DNA of 64,000 bases from Bacteroidota bacterium (lineage in GTDB: Bacteria; Bacteroidota; Bacteroidia; Chitinophagales; Chitinophagaceae): NCBI GenBank assembly GCA_028875875.1, contig JAGWUV010000003.1:1-64000 (forward strand), in the 5' to 3' direction. Positions within the stretch are counted from its first letter, which is position 1. Each line of letters opens with the position of its first letter. Shown one piece after another: positions 42,864 to 50,062 of this stretch. The translations under genes were made by a program, and so were the position numbers. The notes below the pieces were generated by a model. The model was given only the letters and a program-made list of their open reading frames with translations. It was not told the DNA's origin and made no database searches.

Positions 42864-44528
42864 TTATCTGCTGTTGGCATCATTCATACGAATTCTTCTG
42901 CCACGATAATTTTTACCATCAATTGCACTGATCATTTGCTTGGCTGCACGTTTATCAATTTCAATCCAACTGTTCATCTCTTTCATATCAATCCTTCCCA
43001 GCACATCTTTTTTCAGATCGCTCATATCTAAAATAAACTGCAGGAAACTGGCTTTATAAAAACCATCTTTTGTTCCCAGGTTCACAAACAATCTTGCATA
43101 TTCACTATTACCATTTCTTACAGCTTTATTATCTCTTCCACGTGTACGGCCCTGGTCTCTTCCATCTCCGGCAAACTCTCTCCTGTTATCCCTTTTTTGT
43201 TCACGGATGTTAAGGTCTTCAGCATTTTCATAATACTTCAAAAATCTGTCGAATTCCAGTGCTGCCATACGTTGCAGAATTTCATCCTTACTTACATCTG
43301 CAAACTTTTCCTGCAACATGGGTAAGTAAGTTTCATAATCACCATGACTAATATCTAATTGCAATAACTTATCCATAAAGTGGTAGAACTGTTTACGGCA
43401 AACATCTTTTCCACTTGGTATTTCTAAACGATGGAACTGGCTTTGCACCAATCTTTCAATCGTTTTCAGTTTATACAATTCACGGCTATGTACAATGCTC
43501 ATGCAAACACCTGTACTACCGGCTCTTCCTGTACGGCCACTTCTGTGGGTGTACACTTCTGTATCATCGGGCAATTCATAGTTAATCACGTGTGTAATTT
43601 CTTTCACATCAATACCGCGAGCTGCCACATCGGTTGCAATCAGCAACTGTAATGCTTTATCACGGAAAGCGTTCATTACTTTATCACGTTGTTGCTGTGT
43701 TAAATCGCCGTGCAATGCATCAATATCGTAGCCTTCTCTGGTTAACTTCTCGGCAATCTCCTGTGCATCAGCTTTGGTACGTGTAAAGATGATACCGTAC
43801 ATCCCCGGGTTAAAATCGATTAACCGCTTTAATGCTTCGTAACGTTGCTGGGCTTGTGTTATATAGTATTGATGATCTATATTTTTATTCGCAGTATTCA
43901 CTTTACCAACCGTTACCTCAAAAGGTTCTTTCATGTAACGTTTGCTCACCTTACGAATTTCAGGGGGCATAGTAGCACTGAATAACCAGGTTGCTTCACG
44001 CTGTGGGGTATTTTGCAAAATAAACTCTATGTCTTCCTGGAAACCCATGTTCAGCATTTCATCCGCCTCGTCCAGTACCACGTATTTTATTTGTTCAAGG
44101 TTGATCGCTTTTCTTTCAATCAGGTCAATCAATCTTCCCGGAGTAGCTACAACAATTTGAACACCTCTTTTCAAATCACGAATTTGCATTCCAATAGACG
44201 ACCCACCATACACAGCCAGCACATGCATACCCGGAATAAATTTCTTAAAATGCTCTATTTCATTAACAATCTGCAAACACAATTCACGGGTAGGACAAAC
44301 TACCAATGCCTGCGGATATCTTTGCTTTTCCTCAATTAAATCTAACAGCGGCAATCCAAATGCTGCTGTTTTACCTGTACCGGTTTGCGCCAAACCGATC
44401 AAGTCTTTAGTGCCGCTTAACAAAACAGGGATCGCTTTTTCTTGAATAGTCGTTGGGTTCACAAACCCCAACGCATCGGTTGCCTGAACCAATCTAGCAT
44501 CTAATCCCAACTCACTGAATGTAATCAT
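42864..44528 (-). CDS. DEAD-box RNA helicase with DbpA-like C-terminal domain
   Basis: 554 residues. It has the Q motif (TTIQEKAIP), AQTGTGKT, PTRELC, DEAD in VLDEADEMLNMGF, SAT, and ARGIDV plus HRSGRTGRAG. Residues 460-554 hold an RG-rich stretch and then a DbpA-type RNA-binding domain (RLFVNLGTKDGFYKASFLQF, VLGRIDMKEMNSWIEID). Similar proteins (CsdA/DeaD, DbpA) remodel rRNA and structured mRNA. It sits among aromatic amino acid genes, but a TACCTTTG box at 44548-44555 suggests its own promoter. Confidence 0.92.
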   Translation of the reverse strand: MITFSELGLDARLVQATDALGFVNPTTIQEKAIPVLLSGTKDLIGLAQTGTGKTAAFGLPLLDLIEEKQRYPQALVVCPTRELCLQIVNEIEHFKKFIPGMHVLAVYGGSSIGMQIRDLKRGVQIVVATPGRLIDLIERKAINLEQIKYVVLDEADEMLNMGFQEDIEFILQNTPQREATWLFSATMPPEIRKVSKRYMKEPFEVTVGKVNTANKNIDHQYYITQAQQRYEALKRLIDFNPGMYGIIFTRTKADAQEIAEKLTREGYDIDALHGDLTQQQRDKVMNAFRDKALQLLIATDVAARGIDVKEITHVINYELPDDTEVYTHRSGRTGRAGSTGVCMSIVHSRELYKLKTIERLVQSQFHRLEIPSGKDVCRKQFYHFMDKLLQLDISHGDYETYLPMLQEKFADVSKDEILQRMAALEFDRFLKYYENAEDLNIREQKRDNRREFAGDGRDQGRTRGRDNKAVRNGNSEYARLFVNLGTKDGFYKASFLQFILDMSDLKKDVLGRIDMKEMNSWIEIDKRAAKQMISAIDGKNYRGRRIRMNDANSR

Positions 44529-44626
44529 TACTTATTAAATTTTGCCGCAAAGGTAACTCAAATCCGCTCCCTTGCTGTATTTTATTTGTTTTAGTTTACC
44601 GGCGCCACCCCTTCGTGGCATCGCCT

Positions 44627-44646
44627 GTTGTGTCACTCACTTGTGC
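44627..44646 (-). repeat. Possible decayed copy of the dispersed repeat
   Basis: The plus strand reads GTTGTGTCACTCACTTGTGC; against the complement of the repeat (GTTGCGTCGCACACTTGTAC) 16 of 20 positions agree. It lies in the 177-bp gap between tyrA and the helicase gene, next to a GCCAC/GTGGC hairpin (44604-44619). Confidence 0.4.
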
Positions 44647-44705
44647 GTTCCGAGCATCTGTTCAACACATCAAAACCTACATTACTCTTTCCTTCAGTAT
44701 GCCCC

Positions 44706-45554
44706 CTATTTAATGATCCTTTTAATCTTATTCGCATTCTCCATCAATTCATACAAATACTCCACATTCTCTTTTTCCAGGCATGCTTTGAACTTACGCA
44801 ATTGAGCAATATGCTCGTTTAAAACGTCAAGTACATTTTCCCTGTTTTGCATAAAAATAGGCGCCCACATAGACGGATTACTTTTGGCCAAACGAACCGT
44901 ACTTTCAAAACCTCCACCGGCTAGTTCAAAAATGGCATCTTCTTCTTTTTCTTTTTCCAAAACTGTATTGGCCAAAGCAAATGAAGTAATATGCGAAATA
45001 TGACTCACATAAGCAGCATGCATATCATGTGCATCGGCATCCATGTACACCAAATGCATTCCTAACTCTTTATAAATTTTCTCGATTATTTCAACAGCTT
45101 CCTTATCGCTCTTTTCTTTTTCACAAATCACACAAGCCCTTCCGCTGAAAGCATTGTGTACTGCGGCTTCGGGGCCGCTGTACTCTGTACCCCACATAGG
45201 ATGCGTTGCTACAAAACATTGCCTCATCGGGTGATCTTTTAACGCATCGCACAAAGCATATTTTGTTGACCCTGCATCAGCTACTATTTGTTTATCGGTA
45301 ACAAGATCCATGATCTGTTTCATCACAGGAATCGTAGCGTCTACCGGGATAGCCACATAAATAAAATCGCTTTTTTTAACTGCCTCTTCCAAAGACAATG
45401 CCTCATCAATCAATCCGAGTTCTAATGCCTTTTGTTCACTGACTTTCGTTCTGCTCACACCTATCACATGCTTGGCAAAACCTTTTTCTTTCAATGCCAA
45501 TGAAAAAGACCCGCTGATCAAACCCACTCCAACAATCGTAACATTATTAAACAT
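44706..45554 (-). CDS. tyrA: Prephenate dehydrogenase
   Basis: 282 residues. It oxidises and decarboxylates prephenate to 4-hydroxyphenylpyruvate for tyrosine. The N-terminal Rossmann fold starts VGVGLISGSFSLALKEKG; VADAGSTKYAL and ATHPMWGTEYSGPEAA carry the catalytic His region, and the C-terminal half is the helical dimerisation domain. No ACT domain follows, unlike many longer TyrA. It lies 19 bp after the aminotransferase, in the pheA operon. Confidence 0.9.
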   Translation of the reverse strand: MFNNVTIVGVGLISGSFSLALKEKGFAKHVIGVSRTKVSEQKALELGLIDEALSLEEAVKKSDFIYVAIPVDATIPVMKQIMDLVTDKQIVADAGSTKYALCDALKDHPMRQCFVATHPMWGTEYSGPEAAVHNAFSGRACVICEKEKSDKEAVEIIEKIYKELGMHLVYMDADAHDMHAAYVSHISHITSFALANTVLEKEKEEDAIFELAGGGFESTVRLAKSNPSMWAPIFMQNRENVLDVLNEHIAQLRKFKACLEKENVEYLYELMENANKIKRIIK

Positions 45555-45573
45555 TGCAATGCACTATTAGTAA

Positions 45574-46725
45574 TTATGAATTCTTAATTCTATTGATGGC
45601 CTCTTCAAATCTTTCAATACTTCCACATAAACTCACTCTTATATATTCTTCACCCGCAGTTCCAAAAATGCCACCGGGAGTGATAAATACATTTGCGTTA
45701 TACAACACTTTATCACTTAGTTCATAACCATCCTTGTACTGAGCCGGAATCTTGGCCCACACAAACATGCCCACCTGGTTTTTAGCATATTCACATTGTA
45801 ACAAATCCAGCAACTCGAATACCTTTTCCCTTCTTTCTCTGTACACTTTGTTTACGCCGTCGTACCAACTCTTATCCAGGCTCAAAGCCTTTGCAGCAGC
45901 GAGTTGCAGCGGTAAAAACATACCGCTGTCCATATTGCTTTTAAACTTCAGCACATCATCTATATTCTGCTTCGAACCGCAGAGCATACCTACTCTCCAT
46001 CCGGCCATGTTTTGAGATTTGCTCAACGAGTTCAATTCTAATACTACGTCTTTAGCACCCGCAACGGATAATAAACTTTGCGGGTTATCATTCAGGATAA
46101 AACTGTACGGATTATCATGAACAATTAAAATGCCATTCGCTTTCGCAAACGCAACCAGTTGTTCAAAAAATTCCTGTTCAGGTAATTGTCCTGTTGGCAT
46201 GTGCGGATAATTCACGAACATCAGTTTCACCTTCGAAAGATCTTTTTCAGCCAGTGCTTTGAGATCCGGATGATAATTCAACGACTCTTTCAATTCATAA
46301 TCTACGCAAATACCACCGGACAGCTTCACTGCACTTCTGTAAGTTGGATATCCGGGATTAGGCACCAACACTTCATCTCCTTCATTTAAAAAGGTCATAC
46401 AGATATGTATGATGCCTTCTTTACTTCCAATCAATGGCAATATTTCTGTATCAGGATTCAATTCAACGCCATACCACTTGCTGTACCAGTCGCTCATCGC
46501 TTTTCTCAAAACCGGAGAACCTTTATAAGACTGATACGCATGTACATTAGGCTTAGCACTTTCTTCCTGCAATACCTTAATCACATCAGGATGCGGCGGC
46601 AAATCTGGACTACCGATCCCGAGATTTATAATATTTTTCCCCTGTTTATTTAATTCGTCTATCTCTCTAAGTTTCTGCGAAAAATAATATTCACCAATCC
46701 CGTCTAAACGTTTAGCCAGTTGCAT
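45574..46725 (-). CDS. Class I/II aminotransferase of the Phe/Tyr operon
   Basis: 383 residues, a fold type I PLP enzyme: NLGIGSPDLPPHPDV, SKEGIIHICMTFLNEGDEV, VPNPGYPTYRSAV, the PLP lysine in NSLSKSQNMAGWRVG, and RVSLCGSIERFEEAI with the carboxylate-binding Arg. Placed between pheA (2 bp) and tyrA (19 bp), it most likely aminates phenylpyruvate and 4-hydroxyphenylpyruvate, the last step of both branches; aspartate prephenate aminotransferase activity is an alternative. Function by context is inference. Confidence 0.88.
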   Translation of the reverse strand: MQLAKRLDGIGEYYFSQKLREIDELNKQGKNIINLGIGSPDLPPHPDVIKVLQEESAKPNVHAYQSYKGSPVLRKAMSDWYSKWYGVELNPDTEILPLIGSKEGIIHICMTFLNEGDEVLVPNPGYPTYRSAVKLSGGICVDYELKESLNYHPDLKALAEKDLSKVKLMFVNYPHMPTGQLPEQEFFEQLVAFAKANGILIVHDNPYSFILNDNPQSLLSVAGAKDVVLELNSLSKSQNMAGWRVGMLCGSKQNIDDVLKFKSNMDSGMFLPLQLAAAKALSLDKSWYDGVNKVYRERREKVFELLDLLQCEYAKNQVGMFVWAKIPAQYKDGYELSDKVLYNANVFITPGGIFGTAGEEYIRVSLCGSIERFEEAINRIKNS

Positions 46726-46727
46726 AT

Positions 46728-47555
46728 TTATTGTTTTCCGTTTTTATAAATTCCGTAGGTAGTGATGTTTGCAGTAAGCGGCTTAATAGTGTTGAGAACC
46801 TTATCAAACTGCTTAATATTATCAAACTCCATATCAGCATGAAAGCTGTATTTAAAGTTGGTACCTGCAATAGGCATGCTTTGCAGCTTACTTAAATTAA
46901 TACCGCCGTCTGCAATCTTAGAAAGCACTTTAGCCAAACTGCCTTTCGTATGATCGGTTTCAAAATTTACAGAAGCTTTGTTAGCATCTTCAATTACAGT
47001 ATCTGTTTCCTTTCTTTCCAGTATCCAAAAACGGGTATAATTACTTTTTTGCGTATGAATATTAGCGGCGATGATTTCCAGTTCAAAAAGATCCGCCGCC
47101 AAAGAGCTGGCGATAGCCGCAATATGATGGCTCTTCTTTTTATGAATATGCATGGCACTCAATGCGGTATCTTCTGTTTCTACCAGCTTCCATTCTTGCT
47201 TATCCAAATATTCCATGCACTGCTGAATAGCCATATGATGTGAGTGTACTTCCTTGATATCTTCCAACCTTACTCCGGGGTTAACCAATAAATGTTGTTT
47301 AATCGGCAGGTATACTTCACCAACTATTTTCAGATTACCTTTTTGCAGTAAAGTGTAGTTAGGCAAAATACTGCCGGCTATTGAATTTTCGATAGCCATA
47401 ACACCACCATTACTTTCTTTCTTGTTTGCAGCAATTTTTACTACCTCTCTGAAAGTAGCACAGGGAATTACTTCTACATCTTCACCAAAGAACTGCCTTG
47501 CAGCCACCTGGTGGAAGCTTCCCTCATAACCTTGTATTGATACTCGTTTCGGCAT
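46728..47555 (-). CDS. pheA: Prephenate dehydratase with ACT domain
   Basis: 275 residues. It turns prephenate into phenylpyruvate. SIQGYEGSFHQVAA at the start, GGVMAIENSIAGSILPNY, the catalytic Thr in NYTRFWIL, and from about 190 an ACT regulatory domain (KGSLAKVLSKIADGGINLSK). The usual Phe-binding ESRP of that domain reads QSMP here, so feedback inhibition may be altered. The ATG follows directly on the T-run of a terminator hairpin and the gene is led by a Phe/Tyr-rich leader ORF (47606-47695), so transcription is probably controlled by attenuation. Confidence 0.94.
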   Translation of the reverse strand: MPKRVSIQGYEGSFHQVAARQFFGEDVEVIPCATFREVVKIAANKKESNGGVMAIENSIAGSILPNYTLLQKGNLKIVGEVYLPIKQHLLVNPGVRLEDIKEVHSHHMAIQQCMEYLDKQEWKLVETEDTALSAMHIHKKKSHHIAAIASSLAADLFELEIIAANIHTQKSNYTRFWILERKETDTVIEDANKASVNFETDHTKGSLAKVLSKIADGGINLSKLQSMPIAGTNFKYSFHADMEFDNIKQFDKVLNTIKPLTANITTYGIYKNGKQ

Positions 47556-47565
47556 AAAATAAAAA

Positions 47566-47584
47566 TCCCGGCTTTAGGCCGGGA
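47566..47584 (-). terminator. Attenuator terminator (3:4 hairpin) before pheA
   Basis: On the minus strand TCCCGGC (47584-47578), loop CTAAA, GCCGGGA (47572-47566), then TTTTTATTTT running into the pheA ATG at 47555. It belongs to the leader, not to the end of any gene. Confidence 0.88.
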
Positions 47585-47648
47585 CTGTATGTTGATTGTT
47601 CTTAATTAAGCTTTTGCAAATACAACCCGGCTACTTTGATTAAAGTAG
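47575..47648 (-). promoter_or_regulatory. Alternative hairpins of the pheA attenuator
   Basis: On the minus strand, segment 1 CTACTTT (47648-47642) pairs with segment 2 AAAGTAG (47637-47631). Segment 2 also contains TAGCCGGG (47633-47626), which pairs with segment 3 CCCGGCCTA (47583-47575) over eight bases with one bulged C. Segment 3 is the 5' arm of the terminator. So 1:2 with 3:4 (off) and 2:3 (on) exclude each other, as in the enterobacterial trp and phe leaders. Segment 1 covers codons 17-18 of the leader ORF, at the end of its Phe/Tyr run. Confidence 0.8.
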
Positions 47649-47695
47649 AAGTAAAAGAAAAAATAAAAGAATGTATTTGCGAAAGATTTTTTCAT
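47606..47695 (-). CDS. Phe/Tyr-rich leader peptide of the pheA operon
   Basis: A 29-codon ORF not long enough for usual gene calling: ATG at 47695, TAA at 47608-47606. After MKKSFANT come ten consecutive aromatic codons, FFYFFFYFYF (codons 9-18), and then NQSSRVVFAKA; in all 9 Phe and 3 Tyr of 29. When charged tRNA-Phe or tRNA-Tyr is short, the ribosome would stall on this run and cover segment 1 of the leader RNA, allowing the antiterminator. When supply is good it runs to the stop and the terminator forms. The operon makes exactly these two amino acids. The initiator is 7 nt after the -7 box, so the leader mRNA has almost no 5' untranslated region. Confidence 0.85.
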   Translation of the reverse strand: MKKSFANTFFYFFFYFYFNQSSRVVFAKA

Positions 47696-47702
47696 TGCAG
47701 AA

Positions 47703-47733
47703 CAAATGTAAAAAGGATTTTTATTCAAACAAA
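47703..47733 (-). promoter_or_regulatory. Promoter of the pheA leader
   Basis: On the minus strand TTTG (47733-47730), 19 nt, TACATTTG (47710-47703): a full match to the Bacteroidota consensus, placed just before the leader ORF. Confidence 0.75.
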
Positions 47734-47841
47734 TTTATTTTCAACTTTTTTCAAAAACTAACAGTTGATAGTCGTACAACTTTCAATAAATTGAATGTTT
47801 CATTAAAAGTTATCTATTGAATTAGGGTAGGTATTAAAAAG

Positions 47842-47874
47842 AAAAAAGCCCTTCCGTGGAAACGGAACGGCCTC
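47842..47874 (-). terminator. Terminator of the small lipoprotein gene
   Basis: On the minus strand GGCCGTTCCG, loop, CGGAAGGGC (one mismatch), then TTTTTTC, about 95 nt after the stop of the gene at 47968. It separates that gene from the pheA leader. Confidence 0.7.
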
Positions 47875-47967
47875 TAACGATTGCTTGCCATATGAAAAAG
47901 AGTTTTTACTATTTCCTGCCGCAAGCTGGCTTTACACTAACCAATCGCACAATAGTAATCTAATCAA

Positions 47968-48153
47968 TTACTTCTTAGTAGTATCTTTCTTAGTAGTATC
48001 TACTGGCATTGCAGCAGAATCTTTCTTAGTTGTATCAACTGCAACAGTTGCAGAATCTTTCTTTGTAGAATCAGCTGAAGCAGCATCAGTTTTAGCGTTG
48101 TTACAAGCAGCCATTACACCAGCTACAGCTAAGATTGCTAATAATTTTTTCAT
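47968..48153 (-). CDS. Small lipoprotein with DTTKKDS repeats
   Basis: 61 residues. Signal and lipobox VAGVMAAC (Cys at about 17), then a low-complexity tail of repeated (V)DTTKKDSA units (DSTKKDSATVAVDTTKKDSA and two shorter copies). The mature part would be a 45-residue charged, unstructured lipid-anchored peptide. Such short Ala/Asp/Lys/Thr lipoproteins are frequent in Chitinophagaceae, with no known function. It is divergent from the sigma factor gene and has its own terminator. Confidence 0.7.
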   Translation of the reverse strand: MKKLLAILAVAGVMAACNNAKTDAASADSTKKDSATVAVDTTKKDSAAMPVDTTKKDTTKK

Positions 48154-48300
48154 TGTTGTGAGCTTTTTTTGTGAGTGAATTTTGATGTTAATACCCGACT
48201 TAGGAAAAAGGTAACCTATGGTATCAATTTTTTTTGAAAAAATTTTTTAAGGTTGTTTTTGGGTTACTTTTATCCCTCTCCTAGTATTAAATTTCAGATA

Positions 48301-48867
48301 GTGAAAGCTGAGTTAAACGAACAAGCATTATTAAAAGGATTGGCGAACAATGACTCTAAAGCCATTGAAACCATTTATAAGAACAATTTTAATATGGTTC
48401 AGGCTTTCATTCTCAATAACAATGGCTCTTATGATGATGCAAGGGACATTTTTCAGGAAGCGATGATTGCGCTATATGAAAAAGCAAAAAGTGAATCATT
48501 TGTTTTAACCTCAAAAATTAACACCTATGTATATTCCATATGCAGGCGTCTCTGGCTCAAACGGCTTCAACAAATGGGAAGATATTCAGGCCAGGTTGAT
48601 GATATTGAAGAGACTGTTTCGGTTGAAGAAGACATGGAAATTCATGAGAAAAGAAATGCTGAGTTTTCGATAATGGACCGTGCATTGAACAGCCTCGGCG
48701 AACCTTGTAAAAGTTTATTGGAAGGATATTATATAAAGAAGATGGACATGCAGGCATTGGCAAAAGAATTTGGATATACTAATGCCGACAATGCTAAAAA
48801 TCAGAAGTACAAGTGCTTGATCAGACTAAAAAAATTATTCTTTGCTCAATATAATATTGGAGAATAG
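48301..48867 (+). CDS. ECF-type RNA polymerase sigma factor
   Basis: 188 residues from GTG 48301 (KAELNEQALLKGLANND). Region 2: AIETIYKNNFNMVQAFILNN, DARDIFQEAMIALYEKAKSE, TYVYSICRRLWLKRL. Region 4: ALNSLGEPCKSLLEGYYIKK and MQALAKEFGYTNADNAKNQK with the helix-turn-helix. An upstream in-frame TTG at 48253 lies before a TACTTTTA -7-like box (48265-48272), so the GTG is preferred. It is followed after 5 bp by a membrane protein with an anti-sigma-like N-terminus and a protease domain, so the two likely act together. Confidence 0.85.
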   Translation: MKAELNEQALLKGLANNDSKAIETIYKNNFNMVQAFILNNNGSYDDARDIFQEAMIALYEKAKSESFVLTSKINTYVYSICRRLWLKRLQQMGRYSGQVDDIEETVSVEEDMEIHEKRNAEFSIMDRALNSLGEPCKSLLEGYYIKKMDMQALAKEFGYTNADNAKNQKYKCLIRLKKLFFAQYNIGE

Positions 48868-48872
48868 GTATT

Positions 48873-49982
48873 ATGGAAGATATTCTTTTATTGCAGGCAA
48901 TTGAACGCTACTTAGACGGTACCATGTTACCCGCCGAAAGAGCGTATTTTGAACAGCTTCGCAAAAACACTCCCGAAATCGACCAAATGGTGGTTGAGCA
49001 CAGCATGTTCCTTCATCAAATAGACATGTATGCTGATAAAAGCAACATGAAACACCTATTGAATGAAACGCATGCAAAACTGCTGGCTATCGGTGATATT
49101 AATGAAGGAGGGGAACTTCCATTAAAGGGTAAAGTGATCCAAATGTGGAACCGTTACAGAAGGGATATTGCAATTGCCGCTTCTGTGGGCGGAGCCATCG
49201 CTTTAATGATCAGTGCTCTTGTAGCCTACCTTTCTCCAGTTAACAACTATTCTCAAATTCAACAGCTGAAGGGTGAGATAGAATATGTAAAGAATAAACA
49301 AAAAGATCAGTTCAACAAGTTAAGTGACGTTGAATCTAAACTTCCTAAAGATTTTGTTTTTAAAGGTAGTGGCTCCGGTTTCCTGATCGATCCAAAAGGC
49401 TATATTGTTACCAATGCACACGTTTTAAAAGGTTCTTCTTATGCAAACGTGATCAATAATGGAGAGGAATACACAGCCAAAATCGTTTACAATGATGATT
49501 CAAAAGATCTTGCCATCTTAAAAATAGATGACCACGATTTTAAACCGCTTAAATCTCTTCCGTACAGCCTTAGAAAAAATAATGTTGATTTGGGAGAAGA
49601 GATTTACACATTAGGATACCCCAGGAACGAAATAGTTTCAAATATCGGGTATTTAAGTGCCAGGTCCGGATTTAATGGCGACACAAGCAGCTTCCAAATT
49701 CAGATGAGTGCTAATCCTGGTAACAGTGGCGGCCCCGTATTGAATAAAAATGGAGAGATCATAGGTATCTTAAGTACAAAAGAAAAGCAAGTAGAAGGCG
49801 TTGCCTTTGCTATTAAAACAAAAACGCTTTATAAATTCCTGGATGAACTCAAGAAGACTGATTCGCCTGTAGAAACCATAAAAGTACCCAGTCGCTCCTT
49901 AATGAAAGGATTAGACAGAGTAGCTCAGATTAAGCAGATGGAATCATGTGTATTCCTGGTACAGGCTTTCAATAAAAAATAA
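48873..49982 (+). CDS. Anti-sigma-like membrane protein fused to a trypsin-like (HtrA-type) protease domain
   Basis: 369 residues. Cytoplasmic N-terminus (1-97) with AIERYLDGTMLPAERAYFEQ, similar in pattern to Bacteroidota anti-sigma N-termini; one membrane helix (about 98-120, IAIAASVGGAIALMISALVA); a short coiled-coil (125-155, QIQQLKGEIEYVKNKQKDQF); then a chymotrypsin-fold domain with His183 (VTNAHVL), Asp212 (DSKDLAIL) and Ser285 (GNSGGPV), all present. No PDZ domain follows. The protease would face the periplasm. With the sigma gene 5 bp upstream, an envelope-stress sensor that carries its own protease is likely; this is inference. Confidence 0.8.
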   Translation: MEDILLLQAIERYLDGTMLPAERAYFEQLRKNTPEIDQMVVEHSMFLHQIDMYADKSNMKHLLNETHAKLLAIGDINEGGELPLKGKVIQMWNRYRRDIAIAASVGGAIALMISALVAYLSPVNNYSQIQQLKGEIEYVKNKQKDQFNKLSDVESKLPKDFVFKGSGSGFLIDPKGYIVTNAHVLKGSSYANVINNGEEYTAKIVYNDDSKDLAILKIDDHDFKPLKSLPYSLRKNNVDLGEEIYTLGYPRNEIVSNIGYLSARSGFNGDTSSFQIQMSANPGNSGGPVLNKNGEIIGILSTKEKQVEGVAFAIKTKTLYKFLDELKKTDSPVETIKVPSRSLMKGLDRVAQIKQMESCVFLVQAFNKK

Positions 49983-50005
49983 TTACAGTTGGTTTTTGGT
50001 TGAAT

Positions 50006-50042
50006 AAAAAAGATCCCGATTGAACTCAGGATCTTTTTTTAT
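50006..50042. terminator. Bidirectional terminator
   Basis: AAAAAGATCC / GGATCTTTTTTT around a 12-nt loop, between the protease and the convergent nucleotidyltransferase gene. Confidence 0.85.
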
Positions 50043-50062
50043 TTATGATATTTCGCAATTCC

